The notes: generated by a model not told the origin, from the sequence alone. 64,000 nucleotides of DNA from JAIESQ01 sp964495375 (GCA_964495375.1 CAZBWM010000014.1:1-64000); one strand, 5' to 3'; positions 18,183 to 27,349 are shown, counted from the stretch's first letter. Translations and numbers: made by a program.

Positions 18183-18500
18183 TCATGTGCTATCGGTTAG
18201 TACTACCGCTATGCACTTGGCGAGATAGCGGTAGTCCACCATGAGCGGTCCAATCAACTCTCGCGGAGTGTCAGCCGATTCAGCCAGTCCTTTCGCCAAA
18301 TCCTCAACTCTGGACGACGTGGCTGATTGAGGAACCCCACGTCGCGACGACGATCGCCAGCGTCGAATTGCCAAACTTGCCAACCGAATTCGCGCATCCA
18401 AAGATGTCCCAGCAACTGGGCAACCTTGACTCCAGGCGGTTTCAATCGCTTTTTTGACGCGATCGAAAATCAATGGTTCTATTCGCTTGGTTTTCGCCAT
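18183..18500 (-). pseudogene. Possible frameshifted small gene
   Basis: The minus strand has a 105-codon frame starting M-A-K-T-K-R-I-E-P-L, a plausible N-terminus. After about residue 20 it becomes Arg/Ser-rich, while a second frame (about 18254-18445) reads like a normal Trp-rich protein (H-L-W-M-R-E-F-G-W-Q-V-W-Q-F-D). A one-base shift near 18440 would join the two. I do not recognise the product. It may be a decayed gene, a sequencing error or chance. Confidence 0.3.
18202..18235. repeat. Small perfect hairpin, 11-bp arms
   Basis: ACTACCGCTAT at 18202-18212 pairs with ATAGCGGTAGT at 18225-18235 over a 12-base loop. No T-run follows on either strand. Confidence 0.8.
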
Positions 18501-18665
18501 GTTCCGATTCTACCTGCCGCTTGCGCCGGCCACGAATCTCTCCGCGCCAGTGCGAAGCACTACCGCCCCGCCCAATCTCTCGCATGCACTTCGCTCGTGC
18601 GATAGGCTAACGCCCATCACCCGCCATTCGCCCTGAAACACTTCGCCGCGCTCCGGAGCAACCCG

Positions 18666-19643
18666 ATGAAAGCCATTCGCGCCCACGAGTACTGCCAGCC
18701 CGACGGACTGAAGCTCGACGACATCGAGCCCCCCAAGCCTCTGGCCGGCGAAGTTCTGGTGCGCGTGAAGAGCGCCGCGCTTAATTTCCCGGACGTGCTG
18801 ATGATCCAGGGGACCTACCAGGTCAAACCGCCGCTCCCGTTCATCCCCGGCATCGAAGTTTCCGGCGTCGTCGAAGCGCTCGGCCCCGGCGCCACCGGCC
18901 CCGCCCCCGGCACGCGCGTGATGGCCCAGTGCGGCATGGGAGGATTTGCTGAATATGTCGCCGTGCCCGAGGTCGCTGTCTCCCCAATCCCCGAGGGCAT
19001 GACCGACGAAGAGGCGGCGGCCTTCTCGCTCGTCTATCAAACTTCGTACTTCGGGCTGGCCTATCGCGGGCAGTTGCAGCGTGGCGAAACCGTGCTCGTC
19101 CACTCGGCCGGTGGTGGTGTCGGCCTGGCCGCCGTGCAGATCGCCCGAGCGATGGGGGCAGGCAAAATCATCGGTACCGTCGGCAGCGACGACAAGCTCG
19201 CCCTGGTGCGCGAAAACGGCGCCGACGTGGCGGTCAACTATCAAACCGGCAACTTCGTCGACGTTGTCAAAAGCGAAACCAATGGCGCAGGCACCGACGT
19301 GATCTACGACCCCGTCGGCGGCACGGTCGGCGAGCAGAGCACCAAGTGCATCGCCTTCGAAGGGCGACTCGTGATCATCGGCTTCACCAGCGGGCAGATC
19401 CCCACCTTCAAAGGCAATCACATCCTCGTGAAGAACTACAGCGTCGTCGGCCTGCATTGGGGTTTTTACCGCCAGATGAAACCGCAGAAAATCGTGCAAG
19501 GTTGGCGCGAGCTGATGGAACTGTACGCGCAGGGTGGCCTGAAGCCCCACATCGGCGGAACCTATCCGATGCACCGCGTGGCCGACGCGATGAAGCACCT
19601 CACCTCGCGCCAAGCCGTCGGCAAGATCGTCCTCAACTGGTGA
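18666..19643 (+). CDS. Zinc-free medium-chain dehydrogenase, quinone oxidoreductase-like
   Basis: 325 residues, with GGAG seven bases before the ATG. The N-terminal GroES-like half carries A-A-L-N-F-P-D near residue 38, the zinc-free QOR pattern, and lacks the catalytic Cys/His zinc ligands. The Rossmann half has H-S-A-G-G-G-V-G near 145 for NADPH binding. These enzymes reduce quinones, enals or acyl-type substrates with NADPH in the cytoplasm. The gene is 147 bp upstream of a Rieske/flavodoxin-like redox protein on the same strand, separated by a long perfect hairpin, so a shared redox role is possible but not shown. Confidence 0.88.
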   Translation: MKAIRAHEYCQPDGLKLDDIEPPKPLAGEVLVRVKSAALNFPDVLMIQGTYQVKPPLPFIPGIEVSGVVEALGPGATGPAPGTRVMAQCGMGGFAEYVAVPEVAVSPIPEGMTDEEAAAFSLVYQTSYFGLAYRGQLQRGETVLVHSAGGGVGLAAVQIARAMGAGKIIGTVGSDDKLALVRENGADVAVNYQTGNFVDVVKSETNGAGTDVIYDPVGGTVGEQSTKCIAFEGRLVIIGFTSGQIPTFKGNHILVKNYSVVGLHWGFYRQMKPQKIVQGWRELMELYAQGGLKPHIGGTYPMHRVADAMKHLTSRQAVGKIVLNW

Positions 19644-19648
19644 ATTCT

Positions 19649-19771
19649 GTAGGGTACGCACTCCGTGCGTACCAGCGGGTTCAACAACCGGCATGGTTCG
19701 CTGCCGAACGGCTCGTAGAATCAACAACCATCACGTTCGCCAACTTGGTACGCACGGAGTGCGTACCCTAC
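19649..19771. repeat. Long hairpin with perfect 26-bp arms (GTAGGGTACGCAC family)
   Basis: The arm at 19649-19674 (GTAGGGTACGCACTCCGTGC...) is the exact reverse complement of 19746-19771. Each arm is itself nearly palindromic, so cruciform structures are possible at both scales. It begins six bases after a stop codon and ends 19 bases before the next start. A shorter relative lies at 35581-35645. Confidence 0.93.
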
Positions 19772-19790
19772 TCGAAATCGGAAAACCTCC

Positions 19791-20891
19791 ATGGCCACGG
19801 AAGATTGGGTCTCGCTTGGGCCGGCTGCCGAACTAGCCAAGCGTGAGCTGCAGCAACTCAAGGCCCGGCGCACGCCGATCGCACTCTGCTATCGCGATGG
19901 CCAGTTCACGGCGCTCTCGGGCGTTTGCAATCACGTCGGCGGGCCACTCGGCGATGGCATGCTCGACGGCGACTACGTCACCTGCCCCTGGCATTTCTGG
20001 AAGTTCCACTACCAGACGGGCCGCACGCGCCCCGAAATCGGCGACGGCAGCGTGCCGACTTACGCGGTGAAAATCGAAGAAGGGAACGTGCTGGTCGATC
20101 TCGCCTCGGCCGGGCCGCGCAAACACATCCCGCATCCGGCACATCCACTGGCCCGAGCGGTGAAGCGCGAAGCAGGGCCGATCCGCGTCGTCGGCATCTC
20201 GACCACGATGATGAATCAGCAGTTCCCGCGCCCCAGCACTTCGGAACTGTTGCTCGAAAAAGCACTGGAGCGCGCCGCCGACGCCGGCTGTGAGACGCAG
20301 TCGATCCGCCTGCGCGACCTGAGCTTCCGCCACTGCGAAGGCTATTACTCCAAGAGCGCTCACGCCTGCACCTGGCCCTGCAGCATCACGCAGATGGACC
20401 CGAGCGACCAGCTCGACCGCGTCTACGAAGCGCTCGTCCACTGGGCCGATGTTTACCTGATCACCACGTCGATCCGCTGGGGTGCCCCGAGCAGCCTGTA
20501 TCAAAAGATGGTCGAGCGAATGAACTGCATCCAGAACCAGGAGACGATCGCTCGCCGCCATCTGCTCAAGGACAAAGCGGTCGGCTTCATCATCACCGGA
20601 GGGCAGGACAACGTGCAGGCGGTCGCCGGGCAGATGCTCGGTTTCTTCGCCGAGCTTGGCTGCCAGTTCCCGCAGTTTCCTTACATCGCACACTCGCGAG
20701 GCTGGAGCGCCGAGGACATGGAGAACAACGTCCGTTATGTCGAACAGAGCGCGGCCCTGCACGAAGGGGCCCGCGCGCTGGCCGACCGCACAATCGACAT
20801 GGCGCGGCTCTTGGTAGCCGGCTCGGTGGGCGAGATACCAATCGTCCCCGGCGGCCGCAAGGGGAATGAGTTGGGGGTGAAGCGTGAGTAG
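19791..20891 (+). CDS. Rieske [2Fe-2S] domain fused to an NADPH-dependent FMN reductase-like domain
   Basis: 366 residues. The N-terminal 105 residues are a Rieske domain with C46-x-H48 and C65-P-W-H68, the complete cluster ligand set. After a linker, residues 128-350 resemble the flavodoxin-like NADPH-dependent FMN reductase fold: I-R-V-V-G-I-S near 130 and a serine-rich loop near 145 at the position where such proteins bind FMN phosphate. The region W-A-D-V-Y-L-I-T-T-S-I-R-W-G-A near 220 fits the family. A single polypeptide could pass electrons between flavin and cluster. The substrate is unknown. The upstream QOR-like gene is a possible partner. Confidence 0.8.
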   Translation: MATEDWVSLGPAAELAKRELQQLKARRTPIALCYRDGQFTALSGVCNHVGGPLGDGMLDGDYVTCPWHFWKFHYQTGRTRPEIGDGSVPTYAVKIEEGNVLVDLASAGPRKHIPHPAHPLARAVKREAGPIRVVGISTTMMNQQFPRPSTSELLLEKALERAADAGCETQSIRLRDLSFRHCEGYYSKSAHACTWPCSITQMDPSDQLDRVYEALVHWADVYLITTSIRWGAPSSLYQKMVERMNCIQNQETIARRHLLKDKAVGFIITGGQDNVQAVAGQMLGFFAELGCQFPQFPYIAHSRGWSAEDMENNVRYVEQSAALHEGARALADRTIDMARLLVAGSVGEIPIVPGGRKGNELGVKRE

Positions 20892-20909
20892 AGTCAGTTG
20901 CAGGTACGT

Positions 20910-21044
20910 GGGTGGCCCGACGGCTCGCAGTCGGGTGGCGCAGCCACAAGAATCAACTCATGCCGCGCGGCCGATGTCAGCCGCGTCGATTTCAGAACGG
21001 TTCTTGTCGCTGCGCGACCCAGCCGGCAAGCGGCTGGGCCACCC
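20910..21044. repeat. Dispersed element, copy 1 of 3 (135 bp)
   Basis: It begins GGGTGGCCCGACGGCTCGCA and ends CGGCTGGGCCACCC, so the termini are inverted (GGGTGGCCC/GGGCCACCC). Internal blocks GGCGCAGCCACAAGAATC and TTCTTGTCGC are shared with copies at 29236-29395 and 36910-37044. It lies between the Rieske fusion gene and a small zinc-ribbon gene. Confidence 0.88.
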
Positions 21045-21083
21045 TGTCACATCCGCCTACCTCCTGATTCCTCCGCGGATAGA

Positions 21084-21278
21084 ATGACGCGTATGGACGA
21101 GAAACCCAAACCGACCCGTGTTTGTTCAGCCTGCCGCGGTAGCGGTGTCGATAAATCGCTGCATCGCCGCTACACCACAGGCGGCCATAACGATCGATCC
21201 TGCCCGCGATGCAATGGGGAAGGGCGTGTCGAGGTCGGTGATGAGCAGGCAAGCGAACCGCACGTCAGACCCAACTAG
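21084..21278 (+). CDS. Small protein with DnaJ-type CxxCxGxG zinc motif
   Basis: 64 residues from the ATG at 21084 (an in-frame ATG follows at 21093). Two cysteine knuckles are visible: C-S-A-C-R-G-S-G and C-P-R-C-N-G-E-G, the DnaJ-type C-x-x-C-x-G-x-G pattern that binds one zinc. A lone motif pair of this kind suggests a small chaperone-like or RNA/protein-binding adaptor. Function unknown. Its first codons and the bases around them resemble the start of the gene at 21693. Confidence 0.6.
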   Translation: MTRMDEKPKPTRVCSACRGSGVDKSLHRRYTTGGHNDRSCPRCNGEGRVEVGDEQASEPHVRPN

Positions 21279-21347
21279 AAAACTATTTCCAACGGTATCG
21301 CTGCCGCCGTTCCGCCGCTTCGATGGCTATTCGCGAGAATCCATCGC

Positions 21348-21611
21348 ATGAACGCGATTGAGAAATCCATCATCGACTTTCTCAAGCACCGACACGCCGC
21401 TGGCATACTGTCGGCAACCGCGGCAGAAATCTACAGCGCGATCATCCCCGCAAATCAGCCGAAGCTGCGATATAAACCCGCGTACAAGTACGCGCTCGAT
21501 CGGCTTCGTGTTCGGGCCGAGCTCAATGCCGTTGAAGGACCCGACGGAACCTGCCACTACTTCATCGGGAACTTTCCCTCGAAGGAGCTACGGGCGTCGC
21601 TTGGGCTTTAA
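21348..21611 (+). CDS. Small hypothetical protein
   Basis: 87 residues with a balanced composition: M-N-A-I-E-K-S-I-I-D-F-L-K, then a charged middle and a C-terminal end C-H-Y-F-I-G-N-F. The length and helix-helix-strand character would suit a small winged-helix-like DNA-binding protein, but no signature settles it. No clear ribosome binding site. It lies in a run of three short genes on the plus strand. Confidence 0.5.
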   Translation: MNAIEKSIIDFLKHRHAAGILSATAAEIYSAIIPANQPKLRYKPAYKYALDRLRVRAELNAVEGPDGTCHYFIGNFPSKELRASLGL

Positions 21612-21692
21612 TGCCAGTCACAAGAGCTATCACATTTCCGTGGCCTGGCTCCGTTCACTCTTCGCGGGCGTTTCGATTCCGTTACGGTTAGC

Positions 21693-21971
21693 ATGACGTG
21701 TATGGACGAGCAGCCCAACGATTCGACTTTCTATTATCCAGCGCACATCGATGGTTGTACCGTTGTCATCATTCGCCAGGTCCGACGGGGATTTGAGGTC
21801 GTTGAGTCAGGTCGTTTGTCCTTCGACGGGACAACCCTATGGCTGGAGACTCAAGGCGCCTCCCGCGAAGTGAAGGATGAGGAGATCAATAGCTTACAAA
21901 TCGTGGTCGCCGGGAATCGCATCCCACAATGTTTGGGCTTCGATTTCTTTAGGATTATCGAGGGTGAATAG
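21693..21971 (+). CDS. Small hypothetical protein
   Basis: 92 residues, soluble, mostly beta-strand-like, with no motif I recognise. The first codons (ATGACGTGTATGGACGAGCA) are nearly the same as those of the zinc-ribbon gene at 21084 (ATGACGCGTATGGACGAGAA), which suggests the 5' ends share an origin even though the proteins differ afterwards. Confidence 0.5.
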   Translation: MTCMDEQPNDSTFYYPAHIDGCTVVIIRQVRRGFEVVESGRLSFDGTTLWLETQGASREVKDEEINSLQIVVAGNRIPQCLGFDFFRIIEGE

Positions 21972-22100
21972 ATCCGCGCTGTCTACTGGCATTGCAACGG
22001 GCGACCGTGCTTCATGTGACGCGCCCCAGCCCTGCGATTACAATAAATGCCCCGGCCTGAACCCGCCAAATTTCTCCCGCCACACGCCCGGAGAGCAACC

Positions 22101-25100
22101 GTGCCCCAGAGGTGTCTCAATACTGATCAATGCCATCGTCCACGACTTCGCCAAGCAATGCGCTGCGTCGCCGCGCTACTGGCGATGCTATGTCCGACAG
22201 CTTTGCACGCCGCCGACGTCCAGTTCAATCGCGACGTGCGGCCGATCCTTTCAGGCCACTGCTTCAAGTGCCACGGACCCGACGATGCCACGCGCGAGGC
22301 CGACCTCCGCTTCGATCAGCGTGACGTCGCCATTGGCCCGGCTGCGTCCGGTGCGGTGGCCATCGTCCCCGGCAAGCCTGACGAAAGCGAACTGATCAAA
22401 CGGATCACGAGCGCTGACCACGACACCTTGATGCCTCCACCGGTGGCCAACAAGCCGCTTACGGAAGCCCAGAAACAAACCCTGCGCGACTGGATCGCCG
22501 CCGGCGCGCTGTACGAATCGCACTGGTCGTTCACGCCACCGGTCGGGCCGCCGCTGCCGGCAGTGAAACAAGCAAGCTGGCCGCGCTCGCCACTCGATCA
22601 ATTCGTGCTCGCTAGGCTTGAGCAGGCGGGCCTGGCTCCTTCGCCCGAGGCCGACAAGTACACGCTCGCCCGCCGGGTGTCGCTCGACTTGATTGGCCTG
22701 CCGCCGACCCTGGAAGAAATCGAGGCCTTCGTCAATGACTCATCCCCAGGCGCTTACGAAGCGCTCGTCGATCGGCTGCTGGCCTCGCCCCACTATGGCG
22801 AGCGCTGGGCACGGCGCTGGCTCGATCTGGCCCGTTATGCCGACACCAACGGCTACGAGAAGGACCGCACCCGTTCGATCTGGCCCTATCGCGATTGGGT
22901 GATCGCCGCGCTCAACGCCGACATGCCGTTCGATCAGTTCACCATTGAGCAGTTGGCCGGCGACATGCTGCCGGGGGCCACGCCCGCGCAGCGGATCGCG
23001 ACCGGCTTCCATCGCAACACGATGCTCAACGAAGAGGGGGGTGTCGACCCACTCGAGTTCCGCTTTCACGCCATGGTCGATCGCGTGGCCACCACGGCCA
23101 CGGTCTGGCTCGGGCTGACGATCGGCTGTGCCCAGTGCCACACGCACAAGTTCGATCCGGTGACGCATCACGACTATTACCGGCTGATGGCGCTGCTGAA
23201 CAACGCCGACGAGCCCGAGTTTGAAGTGCCAAGCGCCGACGTCGCGGCCCAGCGCGATAAACTCTCGGCAGAAATCGCTGCCATCGAGCGCGACCTGGTC
23301 AATCGCTTCCCACTCGAAGGGGAGTACCGCTGGCACGATGCGCCGCTCGTCAGCGTGGCGATCGAGTCGGGTGCCCAGCACGAGCAGTTGCCCGACGGCT
23401 CGCTCCGCATCTCCGGCCGCGTGCCCGACCGCGACACGTACACCGTGGTGCTCGACGGCCCGGCCGCGGACATTAGCGCCCTGCAGCTTGAAGTGTTGGC
23501 CGATCCGCAGCTCCCCAGCAAGGGGCCGGGCCGCACGCCGCACGGCAACTTTGTGTTGACCGAGTTCGCAGCCACGGTCGAACCAACGGCGAAGTCCGAC
23601 CCGCCTGCACCATCCGAGGCGCCGCGCGCGATCTCGTTCTCCGCCGCCACGGCCGACTTCACCCAAGACGGTTTCGCGATCGAACGCACCTACGACGGCA
23701 ACGCGACCACAGGCTGGGCCATTCACGGGCCGGGCGAGTGGAACGTCAACCGCACGGCAACGTTCCGCCTGGCGGAGGCGGTCGCCAGCGGCGCCCCGCA
23801 GCGCTGGACAATCCGCCTCGATCAGCACTATGGCGGTAACCACACGATCGGCCGCTTCCGCATTCGCTTGGGCGAGAAGCTCGCCGACGATCGCCCCGAG
23901 GCCGAGCGTCGCCGCGAACACTTGGATCGCAAGTTCGCCACTTGGCTGGCCGCCGAAACCGCCGCCGCCGTGCGCTGGTCGGTCCTGCAGCCGGTCGCTG
24001 CGCACAGCGAGATCCCCTCGCTCACCGTGCTCGACGACAGGTCGATTCTGGCCAGCGGCGACATGAGCAAGCGCGACGAATACCTGGTGTCGCTCGCCAA
24101 CGTGCTACCGCGCATCACCGCTTTGCGAATTGAAGTGCTCCCCGACGATCAGTTGCCGCGCCGCGGACCAGGGCGCATCGCGTACGAAGGGCCCTTCGGC
24201 GATTTCTTCCTGAGCGAAGTGACGCTGCGGAACGCAGCGCAGCAACAGAATACAGATCAGTTATTAAAGATCGCCGCGGCCACGCACTCCTTCGCCAACG
24301 GGCACAACACGGCCGCTGCCGCGATCGACGGCGATCCGCAAACCGGTTGGTCGATCGACGGTGGTCAGGGTCGCGCCCACACGGCCGTGTTCCAATTGGC
24401 CGAGCCATTGACCGGCGCAACACAACTTGACCTCAAGCTCCTGTTCGAACGCTACTACGCGGCCGGGCTGGGGCGGTTCCGCGTGTCGGTCACCGACGAT
24501 CCCCGCTCGCTGGCGGCCCGCGACACGCCAACTGAGATCGAAGCGCTCGTGCTGAAGCCGACCGCCGAGCGCACCGCCGACGAACAAGCCCGGCTGCTCG
24601 CGCACTTTCTTTCGATCGCTCCTGAGCTTTCCGCCGAGCGCGACGCCATGCGCAAGCTGCGCGATCAAATGCCCGCGTATTCCAGCACGCTGGTGATGCA
24701 GGAGCGCCCGACCGAGCACCCGCGCGCCACGCACCTGCACAAGCGTGGCGAGTACTTGCAGCCGGCCGACAAAGTGGAACCGCAGTTGCCCAGCATGTTT
24801 CCTCCCCTGACCGACGAAGAACCGCACGATCGGCTCTCACTGGCCCGCTGGCTGGCCAGCCCCCGCAATCCGCTCGTTGCCCGGGTGACGGTCAATCGCC
24901 ATTGGGCGGCGATCTTCGGTCGCGGCCTGGTTCGCACCACGGAAGATTTCGGCTACCAGGGCGAACCGCCGACGCATCCCGAACTGCTCGACTGGTTGGC
25001 CATCGAGTTCATGCGGCAAGGCTGGTCAGTCAAACAGCTTCACAAGCTGATCGTCACCAGCGCCACGTATCGGCAATCGTCGCGCGTTTCGTCGGAGCTA

Positions 25101-25790
25101 CTCGAGCGCGATCCGCAGAACAAGCTGCTGGCCCGCGCGCCGCGCGTCCGGCTCGATGCCGAGCTGGTCCGCGACGCGTCGCTCCGCTTCAGCGGGCTGT
25201 TGACCGAGAAGCTCGGCGGCCCGAGCGTCTTTCCGCCGCAGCCGGCCGGCGTCACCTCCGAAGGGACCTACGGCCCGTTGGCTTGGAAGGTGAGCGAGGG
25301 GCCCGATCGCTATCGCCGTGGGCTTTACACCTTCAGCAAGCGGACCGCGCCGTACGCGATGTTCCTGGCCTTCGATGCCCCGAGCGGCGAAGCGTGTCTG
25401 GCTCGGCGCGAAGTCTCGAACACGCCGCTACAGGCGCTCACGATGCTGAACGACCCGGTGTTTATTGAAGCGGCGCAAGCTTTAGGAACGATGTTGGCCG
25501 CCGATCCAGCTGGCGACGCTGATCCCGCCGGCGACGCAGACAAGCTCGACCATCTTTTCACGCGCTGCGTCAGCCGGCATCCCACGGCCAGCGAACGTGA
25601 CGCGCTGCTGGCGTTCCATACGGCCAACGCCGATCGCATCGCGCGTGGCGAGCTCGACGCCGCCAAAATCGCCGGCGGCGACGCGGAGAATCTGCCGGCC
25701 CGCGCCGCGTCAAACTTGCCAGCTCGCGCTGCGTGGACTCTCACCGCTCGCGCCATCATGAACCTCGACGAAACGATCACCAAGGAATAG
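22101..25790 (+). CDS. PSCyt1/DUF1549/DUF1553 exported cytochrome-like protein
   Basis: 1229 residues from the GTG at 22101, which has GGAGAG five bases upstream; an ATG at 22158 would start right at the signal peptide hydrophobic core. A signal peptide (R-P-R-L-R-Q then a hydrophobic run to L-H-A-A) is followed by the planctomycete cytochrome domain with heme motif C-F-K-C-H near residues 54-58. DUF1549 follows (about 130-360), with a second C-A-Q-C-H near 343. A central region of about 500 residues of beta-rich character comes next, and DUF1553 covers the last 350 residues. These proteins are abundant in planctomycetes; a role in periplasmic oxidation, perhaps of sulfated polysaccharides, is proposed only from context. 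The next gene starts three bases after the stop, so they form an operon. Confidence 0.9.
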   Translation: MPQRCLNTDQCHRPRLRQAMRCVAALLAMLCPTALHAADVQFNRDVRPILSGHCFKCHGPDDATREADLRFDQRDVAIGPAASGAVAIVPGKPDESELIKRITSADHDTLMPPPVANKPLTEAQKQTLRDWIAAGALYESHWSFTPPVGPPLPAVKQASWPRSPLDQFVLARLEQAGLAPSPEADKYTLARRVSLDLIGLPPTLEEIEAFVNDSSPGAYEALVDRLLASPHYGERWARRWLDLARYADTNGYEKDRTRSIWPYRDWVIAALNADMPFDQFTIEQLAGDMLPGATPAQRIATGFHRNTMLNEEGGVDPLEFRFHAMVDRVATTATVWLGLTIGCAQCHTHKFDPVTHHDYYRLMALLNNADEPEFEVPSADVAAQRDKLSAEIAAIERDLVNRFPLEGEYRWHDAPLVSVAIESGAQHEQLPDGSLRISGRVPDRDTYTVVLDGPAADISALQLEVLADPQLPSKGPGRTPHGNFVLTEFAATVEPTAKSDPPAPSEAPRAISFSAATADFTQDGFAIERTYDGNATTGWAIHGPGEWNVNRTATFRLAEAVASGAPQRWTIRLDQHYGGNHTIGRFRIRLGEKLADDRPEAERRREHLDRKFATWLAAETAAAVRWSVLQPVAAHSEIPSLTVLDDRSILASGDMSKRDEYLVSLANVLPRITALRIEVLPDDQLPRRGPGRIAYEGPFGDFFLSEVTLRNAAQQQNTDQLLKIAAATHSFANGHNTAAAAIDGDPQTGWSIDGGQGRAHTAVFQLAEPLTGATQLDLKLLFERYYAAGLGRFRVSVTDDPRSLAARDTPTEIEALVLKPTAERTADEQARLLAHFLSIAPELSAERDAMRKLRDQMPAYSSTLVMQERPTEHPRATHLHKRGEYLQPADKVEPQLPSMFPPLTDEEPHDRLSLARWLASPRNPLVARVTVNRHWAAIFGRGLVRTTEDFGYQGEPPTHPELLDWLAIEFMRQGWSVKQLHKLIVTSATYRQSSRVSSELLERDPQNKLLARAPRVRLDAELVRDASLRFSGLLTEKLGGPSVFPPQPAGVTSEGTYGPLAWKVSEGPDRYRRGLYTFSKRTAPYAMFLAFDAPSGEACLARREVSNTPLQALTMLNDPVFIEAAQALGTMLAADPAGDADPAGDADKLDHLFTRCVSRHPTASERDALLAFHTANADRIARGELDAAKIAGGDAENLPARAASNLPARAAWTLTARAIMNLDETITKE

Positions 25791-25793
25791 ACG

Positions 25794-27257
25794 ATGTCGC
25801 GTGAAACAATCCAGGCGGCAATTGAGTCCACAGCCCTCTCGCGCCGCTGTTTTCTTGGGCAGTCCGGCGTCGGGCTCGGCCGCATCGCGCTGGCCAGCCT
25901 ATTGACCGGTGCGCTCGATCGACCGTCGACGATGCGCGCGGCAACCACCGAACCAACCGATCCCCTGGCCGCGCGTCCTGGCCACTTCGCTCCGAAGGCC
26001 AAAGCCGTCATCCACCTGTTCATGGCCGGCGCTCCGAGCCATCTCGATCTGTTCGACTTCAAGCCGGCGCTGGCCAAGTACGAGGGTCGCTCGATCCCGC
26101 CCGAGGTAATCGGCGGGCAGCGCTACGCATTCATTCGGTCGGATGCCGCCGCGATGGGCCCGCGCTTCAAGTTCGCCAAGCACGGCAAGTGTGGGACCGA
26201 AATCGCCGAAGTGCTCCCGCACCTGGCCACGGTGGTCGACGACATCTGCCTGGTGCGCTCGATGCGAACCGACCAGTTCAATCACGCCCCCGCGCAGATT
26301 TTCTTGAACACCGGCTTCGCACAGCCTGGCCGGCCGAGCATGGGCTCGTGGGTGACGTACGGCTTGGGGGCAGAAACGCGCGAGCTGCCGGCCTTCGTCG
26401 TCATGTCGACTGGCTCGGGCATCAGCGGCGGCGCGGCCAACTGGTCGAGCGGATTTCTGCCGACCGTTTACTCCGGCGTCCGCTTCCGCAATCAAGGCGA
26501 TCCGATTGTCGACGTCTCGAGCCCCGACGGCATCGACGCTCAGGCGCAGCGCGACACACTCGACCTGGTCAGCCGGCTCAATCGCGAGCGCTTGGGCTCC
26601 GTTGGCGATCCCGAAATCTCCACGCGCATCGCCGCCTACGAGATGGCCTACCGCCTGCAAACCTCTGCGCCAGAACTAATGGATCTGAAGAGTGAAACGC
26701 AGGAGACGCTCGATCTCTACGGCGCCCAGCCCGACAAGCCTTCGTTCGCCCGGGCCTGCTTGCTGGCCCGCCGCATGGTGGAGCGCGGCGTGCGGTTCAT
26801 CTCGATCTACAACGAAGGTTGGGACGCCCACAGCGACCTGGTCGGCAACCACAAAAAGAATTGCGGCGATACCGATCAGGCGAGCGCCGCCCTGGTGAAA
26901 GACCTGCAGCGCCGCGGCTTGTTGGACGAAACGCTGGTCATCTGGGGAGGCGAGTTTGGCCGCACCCCGATGGTCGAATCGAACACGGCCCTGGGACGAA
27001 GCTTGGGGCGCGACCACCATCCGCAGGCCTTCAGCATGTGGCTGGCCGGCGGCGGCTTCAAGCCGGGCATCACCTACGGTCAGACCGACGAGCTGGGCTT
27101 CAATATCGTCGACAAACCGGTCCACGTGTTTGACCTGCAAGCGACCGTGCTCAACCAGTTGGGGCTCGACCACGAGCGGCTGACCTACCGCTACGCCGGC
27201 CGCGACTTCCGCCTGACCGACGTGCATGGCACCGTGGTCAAAGATCTGCTCAGCTAG
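25794..27257 (+). CDS. DUF1501 protein with twin-arginine signal
   Basis: 487 residues. The N-terminus carries S-R-R-C-F-L-G, a twin-arginine motif before a hydrophobic stretch, so it is probably exported folded. The DUF1501 domain (alkaline phosphatase/sulfatase-like fold) starts with the characteristic H-L-F-M-A-G-A-P-S-H-L-D-L-F-D near residues 75-90 and includes G-G-E-F-G-R-T-P near 385 and G-R-D-H-H-P near 405, likely metal ligands. DUF1501 proteins nearly always follow PSCyt1/DUF1549/DUF1553 genes in planctomycetes, as here with a three-base gap, so they are presumed partners. Substrate unknown. Confidence 0.92.
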   Translation: MSRETIQAAIESTALSRRCFLGQSGVGLGRIALASLLTGALDRPSTMRAATTEPTDPLAARPGHFAPKAKAVIHLFMAGAPSHLDLFDFKPALAKYEGRSIPPEVIGGQRYAFIRSDAAAMGPRFKFAKHGKCGTEIAEVLPHLATVVDDICLVRSMRTDQFNHAPAQIFLNTGFAQPGRPSMGSWVTYGLGAETRELPAFVVMSTGSGISGGAANWSSGFLPTVYSGVRFRNQGDPIVDVSSPDGIDAQAQRDTLDLVSRLNRERLGSVGDPEISTRIAAYEMAYRLQTSAPELMDLKSETQETLDLYGAQPDKPSFARACLLARRMVERGVRFISIYNEGWDAHSDLVGNHKKNCGDTDQASAALVKDLQRRGLLDETLVIWGGEFGRTPMVESNTALGRSLGRDHHPQAFSMWLAGGGFKPGITYGQTDELGFNIVDKPVHVFDLQATVLNQLGLDHERLTYRYAGRDFRLTDVHGTVVKDLLS

Positions 27258-27280
27258 AGCCGATTCCTGACACCGTTCGG
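27258..27280. repeat. Single arm of the TGTCAGGAACC repeat family
   Basis: Starting at the stop codon of the DUF1501 gene, the sequence CGATTCCTGACACCGTTCGG matches one arm and flank of the hairpin at 13382-13409. The partner arm is missing, so this is a half copy. Confidence 0.75.
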
Positions 27281-27349
27281 GCTGTCCCCGCTCGATTTCG
27301 CCCGCTTTTCTCCCTGCCGAGCCGCGTTCAAAGCCGCCCTCGCCCCGCC

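Noticed and set aside
22047..22100. Upstream ATG start of the PSCyt1 gene
   Set aside because: It lacks a ribosome binding site, while the GTG at 22101 has GGAGAG at five bases and leaves a proper signal peptide.
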